Positions 1-7,114 of a stretch of 14,966 bases of DNA are shown piece by piece. The position numbers and the translations under genes are program-made. The notes beneath the pieces were generated by a model, which saw only the letters and a program-made list of their open reading frames with translations, was not told where the DNA came from and ran no database searches. The stretch lies in NCBI GenBank assembly GCA_016462625.1, contig JAEMSV010000081.1:1988-16953 (forward strand). Direction: 5' to 3'. How positions within the stretch are numbered: position 1 is the stretch's first letter; each line of letters opens with the position of its first letter. This stretch comes from Solirubrobacteraceae bacterium. GTDB lineage: Bacteria; Actinomycetota; Thermoleophilia; Solirubrobacterales; Solirubrobacteraceae.

Positions 1-1085
1 GGGTCGGCGCCGACGAGTTCGCCGTCCTGTGCGTGCAGCTCGAGTCCGAGCGCTCCGTCCACGACGTCGCCACACGGCTCCTGGGCACGCTCGAGCAGCC
101 GATGGGCGCGGGGGACCGCGAGTTCGTCCTGACGGTGAGCGCGGGCGTCGCGCTGGCCCGTGACGGGCACCGTCGCCCCGGGGACCTGCTCGCAGACGCC
201 AACAGCGCGCTGGACCGGGCCAAGCGCCGCGGCGGGATGCGCCACGAGCTGTTCGACGCGCAGATGCGCGAGCGCCTCGTCGACCGCCTGCGGATCGAGA
301 ACGAGCTGCGCGGCGCCCTGGAGCGCGACGAGCTCCAGCTCGAGTACCAGCCGATCGTCAACCTCCGCGACGGGCGGCTCGTCGGCGTGGAGGCGCTCAT
401 CCGCTGGAACCACCCGCGGCTCGGGCTCATGGGTCCCGACTCGTTCGTCGACATCGCGGAGGAGTCCGGGCTCATCCGGCCGCTCGGCGCGTGGGTCCTC
501 GACCAGGCCTGCGCGCAGGTCGCCGCCTGGCGCGTGGACCATCCCGAGCAGGACATCGAGCTCGCCGTCAACCTGTCGGCCCGGCAGCTGGACCGGCCCG
601 ACGGGCTGGAGGCGACGGTGCGCGAGGCGCTGGAGGCCACCGGCCTGCCGCCGCACCTGCTGGCCCTGGAGATCACCGAGAGCGCGCTGATCGACGACGG
701 CGACGAGGAGGCCGCCGGGGCCGCCCTCGGCCGGCTGCGCCAGCTCGGCGTGCGGCTCGTCCTCGACGACTTCGGCACCGGCTACGCGTCGCTCGCCCAG
801 CTCAAGCGCCTGCGCTTCGACGCGATCAAGGTCGACCGCTCCTTCGTCGCCTCGCTCGGCCACGCCGACGAAGGCGAGGACGCGCTGCTGGTCGCGGCGA
901 TCGTCCACATGGCGACGGCGCTCGGGCTCACGGTGGTCGCCGAGGGCGTCGAGAGCCCGCGGCAGCTGCAGCGGCTGTCAGCCCTGCGATGCGCGCAGGG
1001 CCAGGGCTTTCACTTCGCCCGGCCGCTGACGCCGCGGAGGTTCCGCGAGCTGCTGGCCAACCCGCCGGCGTGGGCGCCGTCCTGA
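1..1085 (+). CDS. GGDEF-EAL cyclic-di-GMP signalling protein, 3' part (5' end outside window)
   Basis: The open frame runs in from the left edge (codons in phase with position 3), so the protein starts upstream. The first visible residues read VGADEFAVL, the signature region of a diguanylate cyclase (GGDEF) domain, but with GADEF instead of GGDEF. The cyclase half is therefore degenerate at its active-site loop and may be inactive or only bind GTP. The EAL phosphodiesterase domain follows and looks complete: EAL at 390-398, then NLSARQL, EITES, DDFGTG (about 765-782), IKVDRSF, VAEGVES and the closing QGFHFARPL. The family hydrolyses cyclic-di-GMP to pGpG, so net phosphodiesterase activity is the likely output. 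Any sensor or membrane domains lie outside the window. The last 76 bp overlap the 3' end of a receiver-like gene on the other strand. Family assignment is firm; catalytic balance is inferred. Confidence 0.93.
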   Translation, partial: VGADEFAVLCVQLESERSVHDVATRLLGTLEQPMGAGDREFVLTVSAGVALARDGHRRPGDLLADANSALDRAKRRGGMRHELFDAQMRERLVDRLRIENELRGALERDELQLEYQPIVNLRDGRLVGVEALIRWNHPRLGLMGPDSFVDIAEESGLIRPLGAWVLDQACAQVAAWRVDHPEQDIELAVNLSARQLDRPDGLEATVREALEATGLPPHLLALEITESALIDDGDEEAAGAALGRLRQLGVRLVLDDFGTGYASLAQLKRLRFDAIKVDRSFVASLGHADEGEDALLVAAIVHMATALGLTVVAEGVESPRQLQRLSALRCAQGQGFHFARPLTPRRFRELLANPPAWAPS

Positions 1086-1378
1086 AGCGCGTCCAGGACG
1101 GAGCGGAGCTCGGCGAGGCCGAACGGCTTGAGCAGGAAGGCGTCGGCGTCGAGGTGCTCCAGGCGCGCGCGGTCGTGCCACGCGATCGAGCAGATCAGCA
1201 GGCGCGCACCGGGCGATGAGCACCGCGCGAGGCCGATCGCGCCGGGCCCGTCGAGCACCGGCTCGATCATGATGATGTCCGCGTCACGCTCGACGACCTC
1301 GTGCCCGATGCGCTGCAGCAGACAGGTCAGGAGCTCCCGGGTCTCGGGGTCCGGTTCGCTGAGACAGACACGTGCCAT
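1010..1378 (-). CDS. Atypical stand-alone receiver-like protein (phosphoacceptor Asp replaced by Glu)
   Basis: A 122-aa protein starting at the ATG at 1378-1376 (MARVCLSEPDPETRELL) and ending with TGA at 1012-1010. It follows the response-regulator receiver plan: beta1 with acidic residues (E8, D10), helix 1 to IGHEVVE, a beta3-like strand DIIMIEP, a beta4-like strand LLICSIA with Ser64 at the Thr/Ser switch position, and FLLKPFGLAELRSVL with the conserved Lys84-Pro. Two things are unusual. The phosphorylated Asp is Glu39, and the stretch between GHEV and the beta3 strand is only a few residues, so helix 2 and its flanking loops appear missing. It is probably a pseudo-receiver acting by protein contact rather than phosphotransfer. 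It is divergent from the response regulator at 1439 (60-bp spacer) and convergent and overlapping with the EAL gene. No Shine-Dalgarno is obvious. Function is unknown; the receiver fold is an inference from motif order. Confidence 0.7.
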   Translation of the reverse strand: MARVCLSEPDPETRELLTCLLQRIGHEVVERDADIIMIEPVLDGPGAIGLARCSSPGARLLICSIAWHDRARLEHLDADAFLLKPFGLAELRSVLDALQDGAHAGGLASSSRNLRGVSGRAK

Positions 1379-1438
1379 GGTCGTGAAAGGGTCGGCCCAT
1401 CGGGCGTGACCGACGGGGCCAGTTGGTATGAAAGCCGT

Positions 1439-2134
1439 GTGAAGGATGCGCGCGTGCTCGTCGTCGACGACGATCCAGATGTCCGGGGGCTCCTTCGAGA
1501 GATGCTCGAACGTGCCGGCTGCCTCGTGCGCGAGGCACGCGACGGCCGTGAGGCCCTGAAGCTCCTGTACGACGCGCGGCCGGACATCATCCTGCTCGAT
1601 GTCGCCATGCCGGACATGGACGGCTGGCAGACGCTGGAGCGCGTCCGCGACCTCACCGATGTCCCGGTGGTGATGCTCACGGCATCCAACGCGGAGCTCG
1701 AGAAGGTCCGTGGCCTGCAGGGCGGCGCCGACGACTACGTCACCAAGCCGTTCGGCCGCCAGGAGCTGCTCGCGCGCATCAACGCGCTGCTCCGCCGGGC
1801 CGTCGCGCAGCGCCCGCCCGAGCGCGAGACGTACGCGGACGACCTCCTGAACGTCGACGTCGCGAACGCCGAGGTGACCGTCAACGGCACCCTGGTGCAG
1901 CTCACGCCGCTCGAGTTCCGGCTCCTGCTCGCCTTCGTGCGCAACCCCGACCAGGTGCTGAGCCGCGACCAGCTGCTCGACCTCGTGTGGGGCGACAGCA
2001 GCGCGGTCGCCCCGGACCAGGTCAAGCTCTACGTCGGGTATCTGCGCCGCAAGCTCGAAGGCGCCGTCGCGGACGGCGCGAGCGTGCCGATCGAGACGGT
2101 CCGCGGGTTCGGCTACCGCTACCGGCCGGCCTGA
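1439..2134 (+). CDS. OmpR/PhoB-family response regulator
   Basis: A 231-aa two-component response regulator. The GTG at 1439 is chosen because the receiver fold begins at once (VKDARVLVVDDDPDVR); the open frame extends further upstream but that part resembles no protein and overlaps the divergent gene's start. The receiver domain (about 1-120) has the acidic triad D10/D11/D12, phosphoacceptor D54 (IILLDVAMP), switch T81 (VVMLTA) and K103 (VTKPF). After a short linker comes an OmpR-type winged helix (about 135-231) with LTPLEFRLLL, VLSRDQLLDLVWG, the recognition-helix region VKLYVGYLRRKLE and the wing VRGFGYRY. It should be a DNA-binding transcription factor phosphorylated by a histidine kinase. 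No kinase is adjacent; the nearest is at 3604-5295. Its stop overlaps the convergent dehydrogenase gene by 16 bp. A TATGAA element 4 nt before the GTG might be a promoter remnant. Confidence 0.93.
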   Translation: MKDARVLVVDDDPDVRGLLREMLERAGCLVREARDGREALKLLYDARPDIILLDVAMPDMDGWQTLERVRDLTDVPVVMLTASNAELEKVRGLQGGADDYVTKPFGRQELLARINALLRRAVAQRPPERETYADDLLNVDVANAEVTVNGTLVQLTPLEFRLLLAFVRNPDQVLSRDQLLDLVWGDSSAVAPDQVKLYVGYLRRKLEGAVADGASVPIETVRGFGYRYRPA

Positions 2135-2958
2135 GGGACTCCGCCGACGCGGACGGTCTCGTCGGCGAGGTCTGCGCCCTTGGCCACGCGCCGGGTGTAG
2201 CGGCGCCCGAGGCTGGGGAAGCGCGCGGGCCAGCGCAGGACCGCGGGGTGGAAGACGATGTCGGCGTCGCTCGTCACCGCGTCGGCGAGCGCTTGCGCCG
2301 CGTCCTCCGGCCGGCCGAGTCCTGGCCGGCCGTCGAGCCACGCCCCGGCTCCGGCGAGCGAGCGGTTCTCCTGCGACGCGGGCGTGTCGATCGCCCCGAA
2401 CGCCACCTCGACGACCCGGACCCCGCGCGGGCGCAGCTCCAGCCGCATGACATCCGTGGCGACGGAGAGCGCGGCCCGTGATGCCGCGTAGTGCCCGAGG
2501 TGGGGGAACGGCGAGACGCGTGCCATCGACCCGACGTTCACGATCACGCCGTCACCGCGGGCCACCATGCCCGGGGCAAGTGCCTGCGCGAGCGCAAGCG
2601 GCGCCCAGAGGTTGGTCTCGAGGACCGCTCGGGCCTCCGGGTGGTCCCCGACGACCCAGCTCAGGCCCTGGAGGCTTCCGCCAGCGTTGTTCACGAGCAC
2701 ATCGACGCCGCCCAGGGCGGCCTCCGCGCGCTGGGCGAGATCCGCGGCCGCGCCCGCCCGGCTCAGGTCGGCCTGCAGCACGACGGGCGGCGGGGCGCCC
2801 ACCGCGGTCGCCTCGGCGGCCACCGTCTCCAGCTCGCCGCGCCGGCGGCCGACGAGGGCCAACTGCGCGCCGGCGGCCGCGAGCCTGAGTGCGGCGAGCG
2901 AGCCGATGGCGCCGGAGGCGCCGGTGAGCAGGACGGTCTTCCCATGCAGCGTCGTCAT
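2119..2958 (-). CDS. Short-chain dehydrogenase/reductase with Arg in place of the catalytic Lys
   Basis: A 279-aa SDR-family oxidoreductase. The ATG at 2958 is preceded by AGGAG at a 5-nt spacing, and the family N-terminus begins right there (MTTLHGKTVLLTGASGAIG). Seen: the Rossmann cofactor motif TGASGAIG (12-19), the NNAG motif (90-93), Asn116, Ser144 in NVGS, and Tyr157 in HYAASRAAL. The family's YxxxK active site is YAASR here (Arg161, codon CGG). Arg may still bind the nicotinamide ribose, or activity may be low or altered. RR at 38-39 after beta2 (LVGRRR) suggests NADP(H) preference. The substrate is unknown. The gene is divergent from a TetR regulator, and palindromic operators fill the shared spacer, so it is very likely that regulator's target. 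Its 3' end overlaps the response regulator gene. Confidence 0.93.
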   Translation of the reverse strand: MTTLHGKTVLLTGASGAIGSLAALRLAAAGAQLALVGRRRGELETVAAEATAVGAPPPVVLQADLSRAGAAADLAQRAEAALGGVDVLVNNAGGSLQGLSWVVGDHPEARAVLETNLWAPLALAQALAPGMVARGDGVIVNVGSMARVSPFPHLGHYAASRAALSVATDVMRLELRPRGVRVVEVAFGAIDTPASQENRSLAGAGAWLDGRPGLGRPEDAAQALADAVTSDADIVFHPAVLRWPARFPSLGRRYTRRVAKGADLADETVRVGGVPQAGR

Positions 2959-2961
2959 CGG

Positions 2962-2969
2962 ATCTCCTG
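2962..2969 (-). promoter_or_regulatory. Shine-Dalgarno of the SDR gene
   Basis: On the minus strand AGGAG lies 5 nt before the ATG at 2958. It fixes the start and contrasts with the divergent TetR gene, which has no such site. Confidence 0.75.
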
Positions 2970-2970
2970 A

Positions 2971-2994
2971 CGTTTCGACCGATCGGTCGAAACG
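2971..2994. promoter_or_regulatory. Palindromic operator 1 (probable TetR site)
   Basis: A perfect 24-bp inverted repeat centred at 2982/2983 with core TCGACCGATCGGTCGA. It sits just downstream of a TACTGT hexamer on the minus strand, where the SDR transcript would begin, so a bound repressor would block the SDR promoter. Size, perfect dyad symmetry and position beside a tetR gene are typical of TetR-family operators; binding itself is inferred. Confidence 0.82.
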
Positions 2995-2995
2995 C

Positions 2996-3001
2996 ACAGT
3001 A
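2996..3001 (-). promoter_or_regulatory. Candidate -10 element of the SDR gene
   Basis: The minus strand reads TACTGT, a TANNNT-type -10 hexamer lying between the two operators. The predicted start point, about 7 nt downstream, would fall inside operator 1. No convincing -35 hexamer was found. Confidence 0.4.
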
Positions 3002-3008
3002 GCGGGTT

Positions 3009-3024
3009 TCGACCGATCGGTCGA
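3009..3024. promoter_or_regulatory. Palindromic operator 2 (probable TetR autoregulatory site)
   Basis: A second copy of the 16-bp perfect palindrome TCGACCGATCGGTCGA, centred 34 bp from operator 1. It directly abuts the TATCAT hexamer (3025-3030) upstream of tetR, so occupancy would mask the tetR promoter and give autorepression. The outer bases match operator 1 on the left side only, so affinity may be lower. Confidence 0.8.
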
Positions 3025-3030
3025 TATCAT
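3025..3030 (+). promoter_or_regulatory. Candidate -10 element of tetR, leaderless type
   Basis: TATCAT lies 7 nt before the GTG start of the regulator and no Shine-Dalgarno is present, so the mRNA probably begins at or next to the start codon. No good -35 hexamer is visible. Confidence 0.55.
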
Positions 3031-3037
3031 CTCGGCC

Positions 3038-3607
3038 GTGCCGCGTCGCGCAAGCATCCGTCCGGATGAGCCCGGCCGGGACAAGGTCCTGTCGGCCGCC
3101 CTTGAGCTCTTCGGCGAGCGGGGCTACGACGCGACGTCGATCGCGGAGATCGGGGAGCGGGCCGGCATCTCGAAGTCGGTGCTCTACCACTACTTCGGCG
3201 CGAAGGCCGGGCTCTACCGCGCGCTGCTCGAGCACGAGAACGCCGACCTCGTCGCCCAGGTCGCCGAGGCGGCCCGCGGGCCGGCGGGCGGGCGCCTGCG
3301 CCGCGGCGTCGACGCGTATCTTGCGTTCCTGGCCGACCGTCCGGCCGCCTGGCGCCTGCTTCTGCGCGAGGCGCCGGCCGACCCTGAGCTGCGAGCGTTC
3401 CATGCCGACCTGGACCGATCGCGCGAACAGGCGCTCTCCGTGCTTCTCGCGCCCCGCGCGAAGCACGACACGGACGCCGTGCACGTGGGGCTCGTCGCGA
3501 CCGCGGTCCGGGCGTTCGCGACGTGGTGGCTCGAGCATCCGGACGTCCCGCGCGAGCGGGTCGTCGATGCGATCGCCGCCGTCGCCGCGAGCAGGGCGAA
3601 GCTTTAG
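3038..3607 (+). CDS. TetR/AcrR-family transcriptional regulator
   Basis: A 189-aa regulator starting at GTG 3038. The N-terminal TetR DNA-binding domain is clear: DKVLSAALELFGERGYDATS, then the helix-turn-helix SIAEIGERAGISKSVLYHYF (about 34-53) and the following GAKAGLYRALLEH. The remaining ~120 residues form the variable ligand-binding/dimerisation helices. They include two Trp pairs or clusters (AAWRLLLRE, TWWLEHPD) that could line a hydrophobic pocket; the ligand is unknown. The start is preferred because it follows the -10-like TATCAT by 7 nt, giving a leaderless message; upstream in-frame sequence is the operator region. Two copies of one palindrome in the spacer predict repression of both itself and the divergent SDR gene. 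The stop interlocks by 4 bp with the convergent histidine kinase gene. Confidence 0.93.
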   Translation: MPRRASIRPDEPGRDKVLSAALELFGERGYDATSIAEIGERAGISKSVLYHYFGAKAGLYRALLEHENADLVAQVAEAARGPAGGRLRRGVDAYLAFLADRPAAWRLLLREAPADPELRAFHADLDRSREQALSVLLAPRAKHDTDAVHVGLVATAVRAFATWWLEHPDVPRERVVDAIAAVAASRAKL

Positions 3608-5295
3608 CGCGCGCGCCCGACCTCGACCGCCGCGACCTCGGCGTCGAGGTCCAGCTCGGGGCGGCTGCGGTACGGCAGGACGATCCGGAAGGTCGTGCCG
3701 GCCCGCGCATCGCTCGTGACGTCGATGGTGCCTTCGTGCGCGTCGACGATCGCCTTGACGATGGTGAGCCCGAGCCCGACACCCGGCACCGCGCGGCGCG
3801 TGGCGTCCGAGGAGCGGAAGAAACGCTCGAACAGCCGGTCGAGATCCTCGGGCGGGATGCCCATGCCGGTGTCTCGGACCTCGAGGACGGCGTCGCCGCC
3901 CTGGTCGGCGAGCGTGATCTCGACGTGACCGCCGTCGGGCGAGAACTTCACGGCGTTGCCGATGAGGTTGTCGAGCATCTGGCCGAAGCGGTCGCGGTCA
4001 CCCGTCAGCGGGCGCGCGGGCTCGGCGCTCAGGACGAGGCTCACGCCGTTGCCCTCAGCGCGCGGCCGGGCGGCCTCGACGGCTTCGGCGGCGATCTGCC
4101 CGAGGTCGACCTGCGTCTGCTCGAGCGACAGCTGGCCGGCCTCGACCTGGGCGACGAACAGCAGGTCGCCGACGAGGCGCAGCAGGCGTCGCGCGTTGCG
4201 CTGGACGACCTCCAGGAAGCGCTGGGTGTCGGCGTCGAGCCCGTCGCCGTCGTCGAGGACGAGGTCGAGGTAGCCGATGATCGACGTCAGCGGCGTGCGC
4301 AGCTCGTGGCTGACCAGGGCGAAGAACTCGTCCTTCAGGCGCTCGGACTCGCGCTCGCCGGTGATGTCGCGCAGCACGACCGCGCGGCCGAGCAGCGCGC
4401 CCGCCTCGTCGCGGACCGGGGCGCTGAAGCGGAGCAGGACGCCGTTGCCGCCCGGGGTGGACAGCTCGTCGCGCAGCTCGCCGTCGGCACCGGCGTCGTC
4501 GGGGCCCACCGGCGTGATCCCGGCGGCGCGCAGCTCGCGCATCGCGTCGTTCTCGGCGATGACGTCGCCGGCAGGGGAGAGCAGCGCCAGCGCGTCGGGC
4601 GTCGCGTTCAGCATCGCGCCGCTGATCCGGCCCAGGTCGCCGGACTCCTCACGCAGCTCGCTGTGGGCGAGCGCGAGGCCGATCTGCGCCGCGATCCGCT
4701 CGGCGGTCTGCAGCTGGCCGGTGGCGAATCCGCGCTCGTCGCCGCAGAGGAGCCAGGCGATGGCCAGGGTGCGGTGGCCGTAGACGATGGGAAGGGCCGC
4801 CTCGTAGCGGACGTCGACCTTGCCCTTGGGCCCGTCGACGGTGCGCTGCGCCTCGTGCTCGCCGACGGTCGTGCGGGTATCGCGCCAGGCGCGGCCGGCA
4901 TGGCCTTGTCCGAACCGGACGCTCGGCAGCACGCCGACGGGCAGACCCCGTGCGGCCGTGGCCGCCGCGGGCGCCTCGGGGTCCCCGACGAAGTGCAGGG
5001 TGCCGGCGTCGGCGTGGAGCACGTCGAACAGCAGCTCGAGCGCGGTGATCGCGAGATGGTCGCGATCCTGCTCCGCCGTCAGCAGGTCTGCCGCTCGGTG
5101 CAGGAGCTCCACGCGGTCGCGCTGCAGCGCGACTTCGTACCGGGAGGCCTGCAGGTCCGCCTCGCGCTCGGTCAGCAGGAGCTCGCGCCCGTGCACGTCC
5201 GCGCGCCGCCAGCCGCCCAGTGCCCACGCCAGGACGGCGATAGCCGTCACGGCGAGCCCGGCGACGGCGATGATCGCGATCAGCTCGCCTTCCAT
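3604..5295 (-). CDS. Membrane-anchored GAF-PAS sensor histidine kinase
   Basis: A 563-aa kinase from ATG 5295 (MEGELIAIIAVAGL). Order of parts: one N-terminal transmembrane helix (about 5-27) with no sizeable extracellular loop; a charged, probably coiled-coil linker (35-75); a GAF domain (about 75-212); a PAS domain (about 222-318, ending VVLRDITGERESE); the HisKA dimerisation helix with SHELRTP and phosphoacceptor His330; and a HATPase domain with N box LDNLIGNAVKF, G1 DTGMGI, F box LFERFF and G2 GVGLGL. Sensing is therefore expected to be cytoplasmic, by small-molecule or redox binding in GAF/PAS. Its start overlaps the 3' end of the upstream sugar transferase by 16 bp in another frame, implying one operon and translational coupling, and suggesting control of polysaccharide production. 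No response regulator follows; the one at 1439-2134 is the nearest candidate partner. Confidence 0.94.
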   Translation of the reverse strand: MEGELIAIIAVAGLAVTAIAVLAWALGGWRRADVHGRELLLTEREADLQASRYEVALQRDRVELLHRAADLLTAEQDRDHLAITALELLFDVLHADAGTLHFVGDPEAPAAATAARGLPVGVLPSVRFGQGHAGRAWRDTRTTVGEHEAQRTVDGPKGKVDVRYEAALPIVYGHRTLAIAWLLCGDERGFATGQLQTAERIAAQIGLALAHSELREESGDLGRISGAMLNATPDALALLSPAGDVIAENDAMRELRAAGITPVGPDDAGADGELRDELSTPGGNGVLLRFSAPVRDEAGALLGRAVVLRDITGERESERLKDEFFALVSHELRTPLTSIIGYLDLVLDDGDGLDADTQRFLEVVQRNARRLLRLVGDLLFVAQVEAGQLSLEQTQVDLGQIAAEAVEAARPRAEGNGVSLVLSAEPARPLTGDRDRFGQMLDNLIGNAVKFSPDGGHVEITLADQGGDAVLEVRDTGMGIPPEDLDRLFERFFRSSDATRRAVPGVGLGLTIVKAIVDAHEGTIDVTSDARAGTTFRIVLPYRSRPELDLDAEVAAVEVGRAR

Positions 5296-6908
5296 TGCGC
5301 CCCCAGTCGGTCGGTCCCGGCCTCGGCCGCCGCGGGCGGCGGGGCCTCGATCTTCGGCTCGTCGGGCGCGCGCAGCACCGCGAGCGGTGTCAGGAACAGG
5401 ATCTTCACGTCGAGCCAGAGCGACCAGTTCTGGATGTACCAGTTGTCCCACTCGACCCGTTCGGCGAGCGACGTCTGCCCCCGCAGGCCGTGGACCTGGG
5501 CCCAGCCGGTGATGCCGGACTTCACGAGGTGACGGTCGTCGTAGCGGTTCAGGGCCTCTCCGAACATCTCCACGAACTCGGGGCGCTCGGGGCGCGGGCC
5601 CACGAGGCTCATGTGGCCCATGAGCACGTTCAGCAGCTGGGGGAGCTCGTCGAGGGACGTGCGGCGGATGAACGCGCCGAAGCGCGTGCGCCGGTCGAAG
5701 CCCTCCACGCCGCCCGGTGCGGTCCCGGCGCGGGCGACCTTGGCGCGGAAGACGCGGTCGGCGTCCTTGGGGGCCACGCGCATCGAGCGGAACTTCAGGA
5801 TGTCGAACTCCGCCCCGTCGCGGCCGATGCGGCGCTGGCGGAACAGGACGGGCCCGGGCGACGACGAGCGCACCCCGATCGCGAGCGCGGCGAGCATCGG
5901 CGAGAGGATGACGACGAGGCCGAAGGCGATCGCTCGGTCGGACAGATGCTTGGCCGCGAACTGCCAGCCGTGCGGATCGGTCTGGCGCAGCTCGACGAGC
6001 GGCATCCCGCCGACGTGCTCGACCCACTGACGGTCGTTGACGTTCTCGAACAGCCGCGGCACGACCGAGACCTCGATGCCCAGGCGCTGGCAGCGGCGCA
6101 GCAGGGGCAGCACGATGGAGTCGGGCTCGCGGGTGAAGGAGAAGATGACGTGCTCGGCGCCGGTGCCGACGACGATCTGGTCGAGGCGGTCGGGCGCGCC
6201 GAGCAGCGGCGGCAGTCCGGCGAGCCGCTCCCCCGCGGGCGGGTTCCCGTCGACGAAGCCGATCGGGATCAGGCCGAGCTCGGGGGTGTCGATCAGCCGC
6301 TCGGCGAGCTGGGTGCCGATCTCTCCGGCGCCGACGATGATCGTGCGCTTGCCGCTGCGGCCGCGGCGGCGCGCGTGGCGGCGCATGAGCCAGAGCACGG
6401 TCCGGGCGGCGCCGACCGCGGCGGTCGCGGTGGCCCATGCCCACGCGATGGTCAGGACGTCGGTGCGCGCGGCGCCGGTGATAGCGGCGCCTGCGAGGGC
6501 CAAGAGGGCGGCGCCTCCGGCCGAGGAGCCGACGAGGACGAGCTGGTCGCTGAGCGGCATGCGCGCCGGGCGGGCCCCATACATGCCGCGCGCACCCATC
6601 CGCATCACCGTGCCGACGATCAGGACGCTCAGCAGGACGATGCTGGTGGCCGACGGCGGGCTCGCGCCGGCCAGCTCGCAGGCGGCGACGACGGCGGCCG
6701 CGAGCGCGACCCCGTCGGCGAGGACGCTGACCAGGGTCCAGGCCGCGCCTTCGAAGAGGTCGCCTGCCGGCCGGGGCGGCGGAAGCATCGGGCCCGCCCC
6801 CGGCACGGGCGACACGGGAGTGGCGGGAGGCGCCTGTGGATGGTCACCACGCGCAGGAGCGGACCCGCCGGAAGCATCGAAGGGGTCAGGGGTGAACCGG
6901 GTGGCCAC
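5280..6908 (-). CDS. Polyprenyl-phosphate hexose-1-phosphate transferase (exopolysaccharide initiating enzyme), copy 1
   Basis: A 542-aa member of the polyprenyl glycosylphosphotransferase family, which loads the first sugar-1-phosphate onto the lipid carrier in exopolysaccharide or O-antigen synthesis. After a Pro-rich cytoplasmic tail (1-50) come about four transmembrane segments (57-172), a Rossmann-like CoA-binding domain (IIVGAGEIGTQLAERL, 190-205), another membrane helix (about 325-346) and the catalytic bacterial sugar transferase domain. The latter shows [31 protein letters not shown] with the Asp420-Glu421 dyad, MSLVGPRPE and WSLWLDVKILFLT. The start is GTG 6908; the tail before Met41 is low-complexity, so a start at that ATG is possible. 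It is the first gene of an operon with the histidine kinase and divergent from a second paralogue at 7592. The sugar substrate cannot be told. Confidence 0.93.
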   Translation of the reverse strand: MATRFTPDPFDASGGSAPARGDHPQAPPATPVSPVPGAGPMLPPPRPAGDLFEGAAWTLVSVLADGVALAAAVVAACELAGASPPSATSIVLLSVLIVGTVMRMGARGMYGARPARMPLSDQLVLVGSSAGGAALLALAGAAITGAARTDVLTIAWAWATATAAVGAARTVLWLMRRHARRRGRSGKRTIIVGAGEIGTQLAERLIDTPELGLIPIGFVDGNPPAGERLAGLPPLLGAPDRLDQIVVGTGAEHVIFSFTREPDSIVLPLLRRCQRLGIEVSVVPRLFENVNDRQWVEHVGGMPLVELRQTDPHGWQFAAKHLSDRAIAFGLVVILSPMLAALAIGVRSSSPGPVLFRQRRIGRDGAEFDILKFRSMRVAPKDADRVFRAKVARAGTAPGGVEGFDRRTRFGAFIRRTSLDELPQLLNVLMGHMSLVGPRPERPEFVEMFGEALNRYDDRHLVKSGITGWAQVHGLRGQTSLAERVEWDNWYIQNWSLWLDVKILFLTPLAVLRAPDEPKIEAPPPAAAEAGTDRLGAQWKAS

Positions 6909-7114
6909 AGGTATGCAATCGGTTTGACCCCCCTGCTCCTGTAGTCCCGGGACGAAGTCGGCGCGTGACGTCTGCCACGAACATGCTGTCCGAAGCGGAC
7001 TTCATCCTCTGGCACGGAGAGGTTTGATGTCCCGCGAAAACCCGCACGGAGCGACATCGTGAGGTTCTGGGTCTACAGCTCACCGGCCACCGTGCCGATC
7101 ACCCCGCACAGCTC
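6909..7114. other. Leader/promoter region between divergent sugar transferase genes, left part
   Basis: Noncoding by inspection, and the upstream region of the minus-strand sugar transferase. It holds several short inverted repeats: GTCCG/CGGAC near 6988-7000, CCTCT/AGAGG at 7006-7022, and GATGTC/GACATC at 7026-7031 and 7053-7058. I recognise no known riboswitch class and no certain promoter. An AGGAG about 30 nt upstream of GTG 6908 is too far to be its ribosome site. Confidence 0.35.

Noticed and set aside
1301..1438. Longer N-terminus for the response regulator
   Set aside because: The extra 46 residues precede the usual receiver start, look unstructured and overlap the divergent gene. 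GTG 1439 gives the normal family length.
3523..5532. Very long plus-strand open frame over the histidine kinase
   Set aside because: It is the opposite-strand shadow of a kinase with all catalytic boxes. Its translation is Arg/Ala/Asp-rich without any domain.
5296..6444. Upstream in-frame extension of the histidine kinase frame
   Set aside because: This is out-of-frame reading through the sugar transferase, giving Arg/Pro/Ala-rich sequence. The kinase N-terminus with its membrane helix begins at 5295.
5295..6944. Plus-strand open frame of about 550 codons
   Set aside because: Shadow of the first sugar transferase, with no recognisable motif and a composition typical of antisense high-GC frames.
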